Of a stretch of DNA of 64,000 bases, positions 48,105-60,293 are shown in pieces. The first letter of the stretch is position 1. Every line of letters begins with the position of its first letter. Below the pieces are notes generated by a model. That model ran no database searches. It was not told where the DNA came from and worked only from the letters and a program-made list of their open reading frames with translations. Made by a program: the position numbers and the translations under genes. Origin of the DNA: Rouxiella sp. WC2420 (lineage in GTDB: Bacteria > Pseudomonadota > Gammaproteobacteria > Enterobacterales > Enterobacteriaceae); assembly GCF_041200025.1 (NCBI RefSeq), contig NZ_CP165628.1, positions 3,410,001 to 3,474,000 of the forward strand, read 5' to 3'.

Positions 48105-50087
48105 TTATCCTTTGTTAGCAGGCAATTCTACCGAGCGCAGGAAGAAGTCCAGAGTCGCATCAATGGTCTTGTCCATTTTTACTTCCGGTGTCCAGTTCAG
48201 CAGCTTGCGGGCATTTTTGATGCTCGGCGTACGGTGAGCAACGTCTTGATAGCCTTTACCGTAATAGCTGCTGCTTTCGATGAGCTTCATACCGGCAAAC
48301 GGTGGGAACTGGTCGCGTAGCGGATGTGCATCAAAGCTCTTGAGCAGCATTTCTGCCAGCTCGCGGATGCTTGCCTCGTTGGTTGGATTACCGATATTGA
48401 TAATCTCGCCATCGCAAAGATTGTCACGGTTTTCAATGATGCGGAACAGCGCTTCGATCCCATCGTTGATATCGGTAAAGCAGCGTTTCTGCTCTCCGCC
48501 GTCAATCAGCTTGATCGGCGAACCTTCAACCAGGTTGAGGATCAGCTGGGTAATGGCACGAGAACTGCCGACACGCGCAGCATCAAGGTTGTCCAGACGC
48601 GGGCCCATCCAGTTAAACGGACGGAATAACGTGAAACGCAGCCCTTCTTTGGCACCATAGGCCCAAATAACGCGGTCAAGCAGCTGCTTGGAAACAGAAT
48701 AGATCCAACGCTGTTTGTTGATAGGGCCGACGATCAGATTTGAAGTATCTTCATCAAACTCTTTGTCATCACACATGCCGTAAACTTCAGAGGTTGAAGG
48801 GAAAATAATGCGTTTTTTGTATTTCACGCAATCGCGAACGATTTTAAGATTCTCTTCAAAATCCAGCTCGAACACGCGCAGCGGATTGCGGGTGTATTCG
48901 ATAGGCGTGGCGATAGCCACCAGCGGCAACACAACATCACATTTCTTGATGTGATACTCGATCCACTCGGAGTGAATACTGATATCGCCTTCAACAAAGT
49001 GGAAGTTCGGGTTATCCATAAAACGGCTGATCGCGTCAGAACTGATATCCAGACCGTAGATTTCGTATTTACCGTCGCGAAGCAGTCGCTCGCTGAGATG
49101 ATTACCGATAAAGCCGTTAACCCCGAGGATCAGCACGCGTGTCCGGCGTTTTAAAGCCGCATTTGGTCGACCAGTCAGGCGGACATCAGGCATAATCCCC
49201 ATTTCCAGCGCCAGACGCGTGCCGTGAACATACAGACCAGATTCGTTCTGACCGGCAACAATTTCCAGCGCGCCTTCACCGCAGGCGATCACTAGCGGCT
49301 CTGCTGAGATAACTGTACCAGGCTGTTTATCGTGCTGTTTATCAAGAATGTTTGCACGCCAGACGGTCATTTTTCGCTGGCCGAGATAGGTGAATGCCCC
49401 AGGATAAGGCTCAGTCACGGCACGGATCAGGTTATTAATCTCGGTGGCAGATTTATGCCAGTGGATCTCGCCGTCAGCGGCGGTGCGACGGCCAAAGTAG
49501 CTGGCCTGCGACTCATCCTGCGGCGTCAGAGTGATTTCACCCTTCTTCATAACAGGCAGATAATGTTGCAACAGTGCCTGAGCGGCATCGCGTACTTTGC
49601 CATGCAGCGTTAGCGCGGTGTCTTGTGGGGTGATGCTGACCACCTGCTGATCCACAATATCGCCGGCATCTGGGCGTTTCACCATCTTGTGCAACGTCAC
49701 GCCGGTTTCGGTTTCTCCGTTAAGCAGCGCCCAATTAACCGGCGCACGGCCACGATAGCGTGGCAAAAGCGAGCCGTGCAGGTTAAATCCGCCGTTTGGT
49801 GCCAGTGAAAGGATCTCTTCACTCAGCATGTTGCGATAGTAGAACGAGAAAATAACGTCTGGCTGCAGTTCGCGGATACGGCTTACCCACAGCGGGTGGT
49901 TAACATCTTCCGGGGCATACACCGGCAAATTCAATTCGGCACCAGTACGGGCGACCGAGGCAAAGAAATTATTTTCTTCAGGAGAGTCGGTATGGGTAAA
50001 TACGGCCTGCACATCATAACCCGCCTCAACCAGAGCCTTCAGGCCAACACAACCAATGTCATGGTAAGCAAAAACAATCGCTTTCAT
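48105..50087 (-). CDS. arnA: Bifunctional UDP-Ara4N formyltransferase / UDP-GlcA decarboxylase ArnA
   Basis: The 660-residue protein (E. coli 660) fuses an N-terminal formyltransferase (about 1-300), with Asn102 and His104 in [13 protein letters not shown], to a C-terminal NAD-dependent UDP-glucuronic acid decarboxylase (about 314-660), with [15 protein letters not shown] for NAD and the Tyr/Lys pair in [11 protein letters not shown]. It makes UDP-Ara4O and later N-formylates UDP-Ara4N in the cytoplasm. The ATG overlaps the arnC stop by one base. Confidence 0.97.
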   Translation of the reverse strand: MKAIVFAYHDIGCVGLKALVEAGYDVQAVFTHTDSPEENNFFASVARTGAELNLPVYAPEDVNHPLWVSRIRELQPDVIFSFYYRNMLSEEILSLAPNGGFNLHGSLLPRYRGRAPVNWALLNGETETGVTLHKMVKRPDAGDIVDQQVVSITPQDTALTLHGKVRDAAQALLQHYLPVMKKGEITLTPQDESQASYFGRRTAADGEIHWHKSATEINNLIRAVTEPYPGAFTYLGQRKMTVWRANILDKQHDKQPGTVISAEPLVIACGEGALEIVAGQNESGLYVHGTRLALEMGIMPDVRLTGRPNAALKRRTRVLILGVNGFIGNHLSERLLRDGKYEIYGLDISSDAISRFMDNPNFHFVEGDISIHSEWIEYHIKKCDVVLPLVAIATPIEYTRNPLRVFELDFEENLKIVRDCVKYKKRIIFPSTSEVYGMCDDKEFDEDTSNLIVGPINKQRWIYSVSKQLLDRVIWAYGAKEGLRFTLFRPFNWMGPRLDNLDAARVGSSRAITQLILNLVEGSPIKLIDGGEQKRCFTDINDGIEALFRIIENRDNLCDGEIINIGNPTNEASIRELAEMLLKSFDAHPLRDQFPPFAGMKLIESSSYYGKGYQDVAHRTPSIKNARKLLNWTPEVKMDKTIDATLDFFLRSVELPANKG

Positions 50088-51073
50088 TATTTAATTTCCT
50101 GATCTTTATCGTTATCTACGGCTATGGCGCCAATGACTTTTTGAACGAAATAACGTGGGCGTGCACGCACGTCGGTATAGATGCGGCCGATGTATTCACC
50201 CAGCAGCCCCATGCCGACAAATTGCGCTCCGATAAACATAAACAGCAGAGCGAACAGCGTAAACACGCCTTCCGCAGCCCATTCAGGGCCAAGTATCAAG
50301 CGCATAAGAATCAATACCAGCGCCAGTAAAAAGCCGAATAGAGCAATAAAACTGCCCACCACGCTGAGCATACGCAGCGGAGTGGTGGTCAAACAGGTGA
50401 TCAGATCAAACATCAGGTTGATGAGTTTCATCAGACTGTATTTTGAGTCACCAAACTCGCGTTCTGCGTGCAAAACTGGAATTTCAGCAGTCTTGCGCGC
50501 AAACGTATTGGCGAGGATAGGAATAAAGGTGCTGCGCTCGTGACAGTTGAGCATCGCCTGAACAATGTGTCGGCGGTAGGCACGCAGCATGCAGCCGTAG
50601 TCCCCCATCGACTTGCCGGTAGCGCGCTGAATCATCATATTGATGATTTTCGAAGCATTTTTACGGAACCAGGAATCCTGACGATTCGAGCGTACAGTAC
50701 CCACGACGTCATAACCTTCCTGAGCCTTGGCAACCAGGCGCGGGATCTCTTCCGGCGGGTTTTGTAAATCAGCATCCAGAGTAATCACCAGATCGCCACT
50801 GACCTGATTGAAGCCAGCCATGATCGCCGAATGTTGGCCGTAGTTTCGGTTTAGCAATACGGCAACGACGCAGTTTTCTGGCTGCTCGGCGGCCTGTGTA
50901 AGCAGCTCTGCCGAGTTGTCGGTACTGCCGTCATCAATCAGCACGATTTCGAAAGGCATGGTCAGTTGGCGGCAGGCGGCAATCGTGCGTGACAGCAGAA
51001 CAGGCAGGCTCTCTTCTTCATTGAATACGGGAATAACCACTGAAACTTTATTTATTTCTTCAAACTGAGCCAC
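50087..51073 (-). CDS. arnC: Undecaprenyl-phosphate Ara4FN transferase ArnC
   Basis: The 328-residue GT2 enzyme has a DPM-synthase-like catalytic domain (about 1-225; [13 protein letters not shown] and [12 protein letters not shown] with the DXD-type acidic pair) and two C-terminal membrane segments (about 236-258 and 270-292). It transfers Ara4FN from UDP to undecaprenyl phosphate at the cytoplasmic face of the inner membrane. One-base overlaps join it to arnB and arnA. Confidence 0.96.
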   Translation of the reverse strand: MAQFEEINKVSVVIPVFNEEESLPVLLSRTIAACRQLTMPFEIVLIDDGSTDNSAELLTQAAEQPENCVVAVLLNRNYGQHSAIMAGFNQVSGDLVITLDADLQNPPEEIPRLVAKAQEGYDVVGTVRSNRQDSWFRKNASKIINMMIQRATGKSMGDYGCMLRAYRRHIVQAMLNCHERSTFIPILANTFARKTAEIPVLHAEREFGDSKYSLMKLINLMFDLITCLTTTPLRMLSVVGSFIALFGFLLALVLILMRLILGPEWAAEGVFTLFALLFMFIGAQFVGMGLLGEYIGRIYTDVRARPRYFVQKVIGAIAVDNDKDQEIK

Positions 51074-52215
51074 TACTGCTTCTCCACCAGGGATTTAAGC
51101 GCATCGACTACACGGTCAACATCGCTGTCCTGCATATCAGGGAACATAGGTAAACTGCACAGGCGTGCGGTATTCCACTCACTGTGGGGTAATGAGAGGT
51201 CTGGATAACGCTCGCGATAGTATTTTTGCGTATGGGCAGCACGGAAATGCAGGCCGGTGCCGATCCCCAGCTCTTTCAAACGTTCCATCAGCGTGTCGCG
51301 GTTAAGCCCACAGCGCTCTTCATCTACGCGGATCATAAACAGATGCCAAGTATGCAAATGCGGATAAGCCGGCACATGCATAGGCAGGAACGGCGTGCCT
51401 TCCAGTTTTTCAAGATAAAGCCGAGCCAGAGCTGCACGGCGGGCATTCATTGCCGCCAGACGTTTCAGCTGCACCACGGCAATCGAGGCGTGAATATCTG
51501 AGAGGTTATATTTGAAGCCTGGTTCAATCACTTCCGCCTGCGGACGACGGCCCTGCACTTGCCTGTCGAAAGCATCAACCGCCAGACCGTGGAATTTCAG
51601 CGCGCGAACCTTGGCAGCCAGCGCGTCGTCATCGGTTGCGATTAATCCACCTTCGGCACAGGTCATGTTTTTAATGGCGTGGAATGAAAAAATGGCGGTG
51701 CCCTGTGCGCCAATCCAGCGATCGCGGTATTGAGTGCCTGCCGCATGGGCAGCGTCTTCAATAACCGTAATATTGTGGCGATTTGCCACGGCGTAGATTG
51801 GGTCGAGATCTAACGAAGCACCAGCATAATGCACCGGAATAATGGCTTTGGTTTTTGGTGTAATCGCTGCTTCGATGGCTTCGGCACTGACCATGAGAGT
51901 ATTTGGGTCGACGTCGATCATTACTGGCTCGGCGCCGAGCAGGACAATCATGTTCAGCGTGGAGACCCAGGTTTGCGAAGGGGTAATGACTTCGTCGCCG
52001 GGTCCAATGCCTAGCGCCAGCAGCGTGACATGCATTCCACCGGTTGCCGAACTTACCGCTATTGCGTGTTTACAGCCAAATGCCGCAGAAAAATCCTGTT
52101 CGAGCTGATGGGTTTGCGGACCGGTGGTAATCCAGCCTGATCTTAGAACTTGTTCAACGGCGTTGATTTCTTCATCACCCATTGATGGGCGGGAAAACGG
52201 CAAAAAATTTTCCAT
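51073..52215 (-). CDS. arnB: UDP-Ara4O aminotransferase ArnB
   Basis: From ATG 52215 ([17 protein letters not shown]) the protein has 380 residues, as in related ArnB; an upstream start at 52245 lacks similarity, and AGGA precedes 52215. It is a DegT/DnrJ-family PLP enzyme with the cofactor Lys182 in [15 protein letters not shown]. It transaminates UDP-4-keto-arabinose with glutamate to UDP-L-Ara4N. It is the first gene of arnBCADTEF, with a PmrA box about 125 bases upstream. Confidence 0.96.
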   Translation of the reverse strand: MENFLPFSRPSMGDEEINAVEQVLRSGWITTGPQTHQLEQDFSAAFGCKHAIAVSSATGGMHVTLLALGIGPGDEVITPSQTWVSTLNMIVLLGAEPVMIDVDPNTLMVSAEAIEAAITPKTKAIIPVHYAGASLDLDPIYAVANRHNITVIEDAAHAAGTQYRDRWIGAQGTAIFSFHAIKNMTCAEGGLIATDDDALAAKVRALKFHGLAVDAFDRQVQGRRPQAEVIEPGFKYNLSDIHASIAVVQLKRLAAMNARRAALARLYLEKLEGTPFLPMHVPAYPHLHTWHLFMIRVDEERCGLNRDTLMERLKELGIGTGLHFRAAHTQKYYRERYPDLSLPHSEWNTARLCSLPMFPDMQDSDVDRVVDALKSLVEKQ

Positions 52216-52321
52216 GGAGCATATCCTGTAATTTAAGGACCGCAAAAGGGCATTAGTTGAGCCAAACTGTATATGTTAGTTGTTTAACAACGAGTAAACG
52301 TATAGAAGAAAAGTTGTCTCA

Positions 52322-52354
52322 ATTATCCTTGTTTAATCTTAATTTAACATTAAG
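52322..52354 (-). promoter_or_regulatory. PmrA (BasR) box and promoter of arnBCADTEF
   Basis: Read on the minus strand, 52354-52338 is CTTAATGTTAAATTAAG, fitting HTTAAK-N5-HTTAAK exactly. GATAAT (52327-52322) ten bases downstream is the likely -10, so the box overlaps the -35, as in PmrA-activated promoters. This predicts induction by PmrAB signals such as Fe3+, mild acid or low Mg2+ via PhoPQ. Confidence 0.75.
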
Positions 52355-52579
52355 GAAATTCAAGTATTTGACAAGTAAAAACAAGTGTTTGTTGGCAATT
52401 AAAAGATTGCGATTTTACATCGAAAAATGAGGTGAAAAACATCTCTGACTCCCTTCCTTTTGGAGAGTCTAGAACAGTATCTAAAAAAATTCATAAAGGA
52501 ATATAAATCTTGTATTAATATCAATGAGCAATGATTTGCTCACAGAGTAAAAATTTATTTGTTCTTAATAAGGCTTAAA

Positions 52580-53329
52580 TTAAACGGTCATAATCCACGA
52601 CCGGCCTTCAAAATGATGCAATTTAAAAAAAACGCCATAATTAAGAGATAACGGTTCAGGCTGCATAACCTCGGCTGTCAGGCCATTGGCTATCACTTCT
52701 CCCCGTGAAAGCATCCACACTCGACAGGCATGCTGCAGGGTGTGATTAAGATCATGATCGCTAATAATAGCTATCCCCCCTTCACTACAAAACTCGTTAA
52801 TAATCAAATCCAATGCCTGCTGATGTGCAATATCCAGACTGTTGGCAGGCTCATCCAGCAGTAGCAGGCAGCCCTGAGGATTCACCGATGGCCAGACCTG
52901 TAACAGTGTTGCAACAAGCCTCACTCGCTGCCATTCACCACCGGAAAGCTGGGTTATTTTGTGTGCGAGTTTGTCATTGAGATGCAGCAGATTACAGAGT
53001 TGGGTTAATGTTTTATCCACTGCTTCCGCGCTGCTGCCTGCTATTTGGTGCAAAGATAAATATTGATATACTGGCATGGCCGACAGCGGTAAATATTGCT
53101 GGCATAAATAACTACGGTAACGAGAAAGCTCCCTGCCTGATAATTCAGTAATCCTGTTTCCGGCAATAACAACCTCACCTTCCGCTTTTAGCATTCCGGC
53201 AATCGCGGCTAACAGGCTGCTCTTTCCTGCGCCATTTGGGCCAATAATATGCACGCGGTCTCCACGTTTGACCTTTGCGCTAAAGGGTAATAAGCGTGAA
53301 ATTACGGCAAGATGATTTATTTCCAGCAT
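52580..53329 (-). CDS. btuD: Vitamin B12 ABC transporter ATPase BtuD
   Basis: The 249-residue ATPase (E. coli BtuD 249) has Walker [10 protein letters not shown], signature LSGGEWQRVRLVATLLQ, Walker B LLLLDEPANSLD and H-loop SDHDLNHTL. It powers cobalamin uptake with BtuC. The order btuC-btuE-btuD is that of E. coli. The 88-base gap from btuE contains an imperfect GC-rich inverted repeat (about 53383-53401). Confidence 0.95.
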   Translation of the reverse strand: MLEINHLAVISRLLPFSAKVKRGDRVHIIGPNGAGKSSLLAAIAGMLKAEGEVVIAGNRITELSGRELSRYRSYLCQQYLPLSAMPVYQYLSLHQIAGSSAEAVDKTLTQLCNLLHLNDKLAHKITQLSGGEWQRVRLVATLLQVWPSVNPQGCLLLLDEPANSLDIAHQQALDLIINEFCSEGGIAIISDHDLNHTLQHACRVWMLSRGEVIANGLTAEVMQPEPLSLNYGVFFKLHHFEGRSWIMTV

Positions 53330-53417
53330 GTTTTAACCATCATAATCAGATCTGACAGAAATTGAGCAGTCTCGGAATTACCGGGCGGCAGGAACCCGCC
53401 CATTTCATTACTCAGAA

Positions 53418-53969
53418 TTATTTTTCCAGAGCTTTTTTGACAGCATCGACCAACAGCGGGTCTTCCGGCGTCAAATCAGGTGCAAAGCGTTGGATAACCT
53501 TACCATCACGACCTACCAAAAACTTCTCGAAGTTCCACAAAATATTTTCTGGTTTCACAGGTTCGCGCCCTTTGCTCGCCAGAAGCTGATAAAATTCGCT
53601 CCCTTCTGGCAATATAGCCTTTGGCTGGGCCGTAATCAGTGACTTATATAAGGGATGACGCCCCTCGCCGTTGACTTCAATTTTACTGAACATCGGAAAC
53701 TTGACGCCAAACTGCGTGCTGCAAAAGGTCTGAATCTCTTCTTCAGTGCCAGGCTCCTGAGCACCAAACTCATTGCAAGGGAATCCCAGCACTTCAAAAC
53801 CCTTGTCATGCCAGGTCTGATAAAGGCTTTCAAGCCCCTCGTACTGCTTTGTCAGACCGCACTGCGAGGCAACATTTACTATTAGCAAAACTTCGCCTTC
53901 AAAAGCACCCAGCTTTGTCGCTTTGCCATCAATAGTGGTAAGCGAGGTATCATAAATTGCGTTACTCAT
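53418..53969 (-). CDS. btuE: Glutathione peroxidase BtuE
   Basis: The 183-residue thiol peroxidase of the glutathione peroxidase family has Cys37 in VNVASQCGLT, the Gln in FGAQEPG and the Trp/Asn pair in WNFEKFLVG, completing the peroxidase site. It reduces peroxides with thioredoxin or glutathione in the cytoplasm or periplasm. It is not needed for B12 transport despite its place between btuC and btuD. Confidence 0.96.
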   Translation of the reverse strand: MSNAIYDTSLTTIDGKATKLGAFEGEVLLIVNVASQCGLTKQYEGLESLYQTWHDKGFEVLGFPCNEFGAQEPGTEEEIQTFCSTQFGVKFPMFSKIEVNGEGRHPLYKSLITAQPKAILPEGSEFYQLLASKGREPVKPENILWNFEKFLVGRDGKVIQRFAPDLTPEDPLLVDAVKKALEK

Positions 53970-54043
53970 AAGTCATTTCCTTTTTTGTGGAATGTAACAA
54001 CTGTGAGGGATGTTTATTAAAGCCGAAACAGCTGCTGCTTCAG

Positions 54044-55051
54044 TTAATCATGCTTTTCTGCCCGGGATAAAAGCCAGATAAACAGCGGCGCACCCAGTAC
54101 GGCAGTGACGACGCCAACCGGCAGCTCAGCCGAATAAAGGGCAACACGTGCGGTGACATCAGCCAGCAGCAATATACCTCCGCCCGCCAGTGCGCAGGCC
54201 GGGAGCAAACGACGCTGGTCGGTTATCCCTATCAGCCGCAGTAAGTGTGGGATTATCAAGCCAACAAAGCCAATCACCCCGGCAAGCGCGACGCTGATAC
54301 CCACTGTCCAGCCTATCGCCAGAACCAGCACATTGCGCCAGACCACCACGGGTAAACCGAGCTGTTGCGCCTGACTAATGCCCAGCGCCAACAAATTAAG
54401 GGGGCGGCCCTGAAAACAAAGCCACAACACTACCGGCAAAAGCAGCAGGCCCAGCCAGGACTGACGCCAGTCGATACCGCCAAAACCGCCCATCATCCAG
54501 TACATTAGCTGGCGCACATCCAGGCTCGAACTAAAATACACGGCCCAGGTCATGGCTGCGCTACAGATAATGCCGATGGCCACGCCAACCAGCAGCAGGC
54601 GGGAATGCGCAAAAAGTCGGCGGCGGGCGAAATGCATTAGGAGAAAGGTCACCGCCAGCGCGCCTGAAATAGCGCTTAAGCTTATAGCCCATGACGGTAA
54701 CAGACCGTGCCCCAGCATCACAGAAATTACCAAAGCCACGCCTGCGCCACTTGCGACGCCAAGCAAACCTGGCTCAGCCAATGAATTCTCGAACAGCGAT
54801 TGCATTACTGCACCGGAAACGGCCAGCCCTGCCCCAACCAAAATCACGGCTAGCGCTCGAGGCAATCGAATTTGCCAGACAAAGAGTTTAGCGGAAGAAG
54901 TTAACCATTGATCTGGCCAAAACCAGCGATCGCCAGCACACAGGCTGAGAACCAGCACCACAGCCAGTAGCAGTGCCAATAGCCAAAGCCGCTGCCAGTC
55001 ACGGCGCTTTTGCTGGCGCACAAGCTCGGTCAAGTTAGGAGAAGATGACAT
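54044..55051 (-). CDS. btuC: Vitamin B12 ABC transporter permease BtuC
   Basis: The 335-residue FecCD-family permease (E. coli 326) has ten predicted membrane segments, the stretch [26 protein letters not shown] and the coupling loop [17 protein letters not shown]. It forms a dimer with BtuD. It pairs functionally with a periplasmic BtuF not present here. No cobalamin riboswitch was recognised upstream. Confidence 0.95.
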   Translation of the reverse strand: MSSSPNLTELVRQQKRRDWQRLWLLALLLAVVLVLSLCAGDRWFWPDQWLTSSAKLFVWQIRLPRALAVILVGAGLAVSGAVMQSLFENSLAEPGLLGVASGAGVALVISVMLGHGLLPSWAISLSAISGALAVTFLLMHFARRRLFAHSRLLLVGVAIGIICSAAMTWAVYFSSSLDVRQLMYWMMGGFGGIDWRQSWLGLLLLPVVLWLCFQGRPLNLLALGISQAQQLGLPVVVWRNVLVLAIGWTVGISVALAGVIGFVGLIIPHLLRLIGITDQRRLLPACALAGGGILLLADVTARVALYSAELPVGVVTAVLGAPLFIWLLSRAEKHD

Positions 55052-55155
55052 GTTTTGGGGACAGGCTCCTGAGACTTCTCGGTGATTATGTTCCCTATAT
55101 TAAACAGTTAACGCCACATTTGAATGTTTAATGCCATACGATGATAAAAAGAGAT

Positions 55156-55191
55156 AAAAAAAACCGCCACAGTTGAGTGCGACGGTTTTTT
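55156..55191 (-). terminator. Terminator after the DUF2502-like gene
   Basis: AAAAACCG (55159-55166) pairs with CGGTTTTT (55183-55190), with an inner CAC/GTG pair and T-runs on both strands. It lies 26 bases after the minus-strand gene at 55217. Confidence 0.75.
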
Positions 55192-55216
55192 GAAAACTGA
55201 ATTTAAAACGGCAATG

Positions 55217-55606
55217 TTAGCTGTGTGGACCGCTGGTTGGTGGGATCGGCGCACTACCATTGATACCGTGGGTGCCATTCCCCTGGTCGGGACGATCGCC
55301 CTGACCGTGCGGCTGTGGACGGCCGCCATTATTGTGCTTAGGAGGTGGTGCTGCATCCCAGCGATCGCCGTGCCAGTATTGCCCGCGATTGTTACGCTCG
55401 CCAATACGTTGATTGTGATGTTCACGCCACCACTGCGGTGAACGCCAGTCATAACCATCCCAGTAGTTACCATGACGGTCCTTGTCACCAATGTGCACAG
55501 AGACACCTGGAGCATTCACATTTATAGAAGCAGCCTGCACAAAGTTTACTTGTGCGATAGCAGGCAGAACCAATGCAACGCACAGCATTAAATGAGTTTT
55601 CTTCAC
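55217..55606 (-). CDS. Secreted DUF2502-like (YpeC-type) protein
   Basis: I choose GTG 55606 as start (MKKTHLMLCV) because it has AAGGTGG five bases upstream and opens a clean signal peptide (1-25, ...NFVQA); an ATG at 55741 would add 45 residues without a secretion signal. The mature part of about 104 residues has VSVHIGDKDRHGNYWDGYDWR, similar to E. coli YpeC (GDRDHYGNYWDG), and then a His/Gly/Pro/Asn-rich low-complexity tail. Function is unknown. High His and Trp content might allow metal binding, which is a guess. Confidence 0.8.
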   Translation of the reverse strand: MKKTHLMLCVALVLPAIAQVNFVQAASINVNAPGVSVHIGDKDRHGNYWDGYDWRSPQWWREHHNQRIGERNNRGQYWHGDRWDAAPPPKHNNGGRPQPHGQGDRPDQGNGTHGINGSAPIPPTSGPHS

Positions 55607-55854
55607 AACGTCCACCTTAGTATTAATTTCTAAAAGTTTACTATCCGATAAATAATATATGACCTCAATAAAATGATAGCAGACTATAAGAATAATGCTG
55701 GCTTTCGCTGAAATTGCAGCATGATTACAATAAACATACAAATGTATCCCACCTGAAATAACTCAGCAGAATTGTGCGTAAATAACATTCAGTTTTCATA
55801 ACTACGCTAACAACTCTTAACGTTAGTCTGACAACAGTTAATTTTTGTTTTATT

Positions 55855-55860
55855 TATAAT
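55855..55860 (+). promoter_or_regulatory. Likely -10 of the 55891 lipoprotein gene
   Basis: A perfect TATAAT, 30 bases before the start codon. No good -35 lies at standard spacing (CTGACA is 21 bases upstream), so an activator or sigmaS use is possible. Confidence 0.45.
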
Positions 55861-55890
55861 TGGAACGTTTAATCAAACCAAGGAATAATT

Positions 55891-56043
55891 ATGCGTCGTA
55901 TATTGGCATTTGTTACCGTAGCTCTGGTCGCCTGTAGCCTAAGCGGCTGCTTATTCCCACCGTTCTGGGGCCCAGGTGGCGGCGGTGGTGGTGGTTATCA
56001 TGGCGGTGGCGGCGGTGGCTGGCACGGTGGTGGCCCTCGTTAA
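55891..56043 (+). CDS. Small glycine-rich lipoprotein (50 residues)
   Basis: ATG 55891 follows AAGGAATAATT, a good ribosome site. Translation gives a signal peptide with lipobox LSGC (Cys20), then LFPPFWGPG and runs of seven and six glycines separated by Tyr-His and ending GWHGGGPR. Nothing suggests an enzyme; it would be a small outer-membrane or periplasmic-face lipoprotein. It is divergent from the DUF2502-like gene, which has similar His/Gly composition. A good terminator follows at 56129. I recognise no named family beyond generic small Gly-rich lipoproteins. Confidence 0.75.
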   Translation: MRRILAFVTVALVACSLSGCLFPPFWGPGGGGGGGYHGGGGGGWHGGGPR

Positions 56044-56128
56044 TAGCGATCTGATTTAACTTTTCAAATATTACTTATTCGACGAGATATTATTTGGCTT
56101 AAGTTAAAACGCTATCTAACTTTATACT

Positions 56129-56150
56129 AAGGGACTTCGGTCCCTTTTTT
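56129..56150 (+). terminator. Terminator after the small lipoprotein gene
   Basis: AAGGGAC, tetraloop TTCG and GTCCCTT are followed by a T-run, about 85 bases after the stop codon at 56041. Confidence 0.85.
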
Positions 56151-56412
56151 ATTACCACTAAAAACTTCTTACAGACAGAAACTGTCACCTGTAGTTGTTA
56201 ATAATGCTAGCGAATTATAAAGAGTAAATATTAAATTACCACCCAAATAATAAAACTCTTTCTTTCGCTGAGAAATTTAATCTATCAGACTAATCTTGAA
56301 GATCCCACTGCTTTAACGTTATCTTTTCACTTCTAGTAAATCCTTTTCATTAGACATATTTCTGTCATATTTCACCTCGCTTTTATCCCAGGTTACCGGC
56401 CAAATTTAAAGC
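56151..56412. other. Intergenic region before ihfA terminator
   Basis: AT-rich, about 260 bp. No gene, repeat or clear promoter was found. Confidence 0.5.
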
Positions 56413-56444
56413 AAAAAAAAAAGGCCGCATTCGCGGCCTTTTTA
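56413..56444 (-). terminator. ihfA terminator
   Basis: AAAAGGCCGC (56419-56428) pairs with GCGGCCTTTT (56433-56442) around ATTC. The minus-strand reading ends in a long T-run, ten bases past the ihfA stop. Confidence 0.9.
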
Positions 56445-56454
56445 TCACACTGAT

Positions 56455-56751
56455 TTACTCTTTCGGAGTGGCATTTTCCACTCTGCTTTTCAACTTCTGT
56501 CCTGGACGGAAGGTCACCACACGGCGCGCCGTAATAGGAATGTCCTCGCCAGTTTTCGGGTTACGCCCCGGACGTTGGTTTTTGTCACGCAGATCAAAAT
56601 TGCCAAAGCCAGACAATTTAACTTGTTCACCATTTTCCAAAGCACGACGTACCTCTTCAAAAAATAGCTCAACCAGGTCTTTGGCATCCCGTTTGCTCAG
56701 CCCGAGCTTTTCAAACAGGTGTTCTGACATTTCAGCTTTAGTAAGCGCCAT
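56455..56751 (-). CDS. ihfA: Integration host factor subunit alpha
   Basis: The 98-residue DNA-bending protein (E. coli IhfA 99) has the HU/IHF signature [22 protein letters not shown], with the intercalating Pro in RPGRNPKTG. It forms a heterodimer with IhfB and bends DNA at specific sites, assisting transcription, recombination and replication. It starts four bases after the pheT stop and ends the pheM-pheS-pheT-ihfA unit. Confidence 0.98.
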   Translation of the reverse strand: MALTKAEMSEHLFEKLGLSKRDAKDLVELFFEEVRRALENGEQVKLSGFGNFDLRDKNQRPGRNPKTGEDIPITARRVVTFRPGQKLKSRVENATPKE

Positions 56752-56755
56752 AGGT

Positions 56756-59143
56756 TCAATCCCTCAAGGATGCTTGGAATCGCTGTTTTAGAGCCTCTAC
56801 ACATCTTGCAACAGTAGCGGCGATCTCCTCTTCTTCCAGTGTACGAGCGGTATCCTGCAATACCAGACTAATAGCCAGGCTTTTAAAACCTTCCGCTACG
56901 CCCCTGCCACGGTACACGTCAAATAAGTTTACGCCAACTACCTGATTTGCGCCAACTTTCTTACACTCTACCAAAATATCTTCTGCAGCGACGTTTTCAG
57001 GGACCACAACAGCGATGTCGCGACGGTTCGCCGGGAAGCGTGAAATCTCGCGCGCGTCAGGCAGGACGCGGTCTGCGAGCTTGTTCCACAACATTTCGAA
57101 CACTACAGTTCGGCCATTGAGGTCAAGCTTACGTTCGAGTTCCGGATGCACTACCCCAATGAAACCAATGCGTTCGCCGTGTAAATAAATTGCAGCACTT
57201 TGTCCTGGATGCAACGCCGGGTTAGCTTCGGCCTTGAATTGGATATGATCCAATTTGCCGGTAAGTTCTAGAATCGCTTCAAGATCACCCTTCAAATCGT
57301 AGTAGTCAACCGCATTGCGCGCCAGATCCCAGTGTTCCTCGCTGCGATGACCCGAGATCACACCAGACAGCATGACATCCTGACGGATACCCAAATATGC
57401 TGCGGAATCAGGTACAAAACGCAGGCCGCTTTCGAACAGGCGCACACGACTTTGCTGGCGATTCTGGTTGTAAACCACTGATGAGAGCAAGCCAGTCCAC
57501 AGTGACAGGCGCATCGCTGACATTTCTACCGAGATTGGACTTGGCAGCATTAGCACTTCTTCACCCGGATGCAGCAATTGCTGAACCTTAGGATCGACAA
57601 AGCTGTAGGTGATCGCTTCCTGGAAACCGCGATCAACTAAAAGATTTTTCACACGTTTCAGCGAAAGATCGGCCTCACGATGCTGAGTCATTTCCAGATT
57701 CGCTTTGACCGGCACATCTGGAATATTGTTGTAGCCGTATACGCGTGCGACTTCTTCAATCAAATCTTCTTCGATTTGCATATCGAAACGCCAGCTTGGC
57801 GCAACAGCTATCCAGGTATCAGCCTTAACGTCGACTTCACAGCCCAGACGTTGCAAGATATCAGTGACCTGAGCATCTTCAACGTGGTGACCAATCACAC
57901 GATCCAGCTTTTCACGGCGCAGAGTGATTTTGGCCGCTTTCGGCAGTGTCGCTTCATTGCTTGCATCAATTACCGGACCAGCCTGGCCGCCGCAAATTTC
58001 CAGTAACAACGCGGTAGCACGTTCCATGGCTTTATATTGCAGCTGTGAGTCAACACCGCGTTCGTAGCGATGTGAAGCATCCGTGTGCAGGCCCTGACGG
58101 CGAGCGCGACCGGTGATTGACAGCGGATTGAAGAAAGCACACTCCAGCAACACGTCTTGAGTCTGTTCATTGACGCCGGAATGCTCGCCGCCGAAAATAC
58201 CGCCCATTGCCAGCGCTTTCTTATGGTCGGCAATGACCAGCACGTCGTCGTTCAGCTTGGCAGTGGTACCATCGAGCAGAGTCAGAGTTTCGTCTTTCTG
58301 CGCCAGACGCACTACGATGCCGCCTTCAATGCGATTCAGATCGAAAGCGTGCATGGGTTGGCCCAGTTCGAGCAGCACATAGTTGGTGACATCGACAACC
58401 GGATCGATAGAACGAATCCCGCAGCGGCGCAGTTTTTCGGTCATCCACAGCGGAGTCGCGGCAGCAACGTTAATCCCTTTAACCACACGGCCCAAATAGC
58501 GCGGACAGGCGTCACTCGCCTGAACATCGATTGGCAGCGTATCGGTAATGGTCGCAGCAACCGGTGACATGTCTGGCTCGGTCAGTGGCAGCTGGCTTAC
58601 AACAGCAACATCACGGGCAATACCGATGATACCAAGACAATCAGCGCGGTTAGGCGTGACGCTGATTTCAATAGTGTTGTCATCAAGCTGCAAGAATTCG
58701 CGGATATCAGTGCCAATTGGCGCATCCAGCGGCAGTTCGATAATGCCTTCACTTTCGACATCGATACCCAATTCTGAGAACGAGCACAGCATGCCTTCTG
58801 AAGGTTCGCCGCGAAGTTTGGCTGCCTTGATTTTAAAATCGCCCGGCAGAACAGCACCCACGGTCGCCACGGCCACTTTTAAGCCTTGACGGCAGTTTGG
58901 TGCGCCGCAAACGATGTCTAGCAGGCGATCGCCACCCACGTTTATTTTAGTTACGCGCAGCTTATCGGCATTTGGGTGCTGGCCGCATTCGACCACTTCA
59001 CCCACCACCACGCCGTGGAAGGCACCGGCCACTGCTTCAACGCCGTCAACTTCCAGACCGGCCATAGTAATTTGTTCGGATAATGCTTCGCTGTTGATGG
59101 CTGGGTTTACCCACTCACGCAACCAGAGTTCACTGAATTTCAT
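56756..59143 (-). CDS. pheT: Phenylalanyl-tRNA synthetase beta subunit
   Basis: The 795-residue protein equals E. coli PheT. In order: EMAP/tRNA-binding OB fold (about 40-150, [22 protein letters not shown]), B3/B4 editing domain (about 215-390, [18 protein letters not shown]), B5 (about 400-475) and the C-terminal ferredoxin-fold anticodon-binding domain (about 700-795). It forms the (alpha-beta)2 enzyme that charges tRNA-Phe and edits Tyr-tRNA. It follows pheS by 14 bases. Confidence 0.98.
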   Translation of the reverse strand: MKFSELWLREWVNPAINSEALSEQITMAGLEVDGVEAVAGAFHGVVVGEVVECGQHPNADKLRVTKINVGGDRLLDIVCGAPNCRQGLKVAVATVGAVLPGDFKIKAAKLRGEPSEGMLCSFSELGIDVESEGIIELPLDAPIGTDIREFLQLDDNTIEISVTPNRADCLGIIGIARDVAVVSQLPLTEPDMSPVAATITDTLPIDVQASDACPRYLGRVVKGINVAAATPLWMTEKLRRCGIRSIDPVVDVTNYVLLELGQPMHAFDLNRIEGGIVVRLAQKDETLTLLDGTTAKLNDDVLVIADHKKALAMGGIFGGEHSGVNEQTQDVLLECAFFNPLSITGRARRQGLHTDASHRYERGVDSQLQYKAMERATALLLEICGGQAGPVIDASNEATLPKAAKITLRREKLDRVIGHHVEDAQVTDILQRLGCEVDVKADTWIAVAPSWRFDMQIEEDLIEEVARVYGYNNIPDVPVKANLEMTQHREADLSLKRVKNLLVDRGFQEAITYSFVDPKVQQLLHPGEEVLMLPSPISVEMSAMRLSLWTGLLSSVVYNQNRQQSRVRLFESGLRFVPDSAAYLGIRQDVMLSGVISGHRSEEHWDLARNAVDYYDLKGDLEAILELTGKLDHIQFKAEANPALHPGQSAAIYLHGERIGFIGVVHPELERKLDLNGRTVVFEMLWNKLADRVLPDAREISRFPANRRDIAVVVPENVAAEDILVECKKVGANQVVGVNLFDVYRGRGVAEGFKSLAISLVLQDTARTLEEEEIAATVARCVEALKQRFQASLRD

Positions 59144-59157
59144 GTGATATTCCCGCC

Positions 59158-60270
<1,113 letters not shown>

Positions 60271-60293
60271 TTACGCGCGAAAGCCTTCCTGAG

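Noticed and set aside
55052..55216. Cobalamin riboswitch upstream of btuC
   Set aside because: The region is too short and contains the terminator of the neighbouring gene; no B12-box-like sequence was seen.
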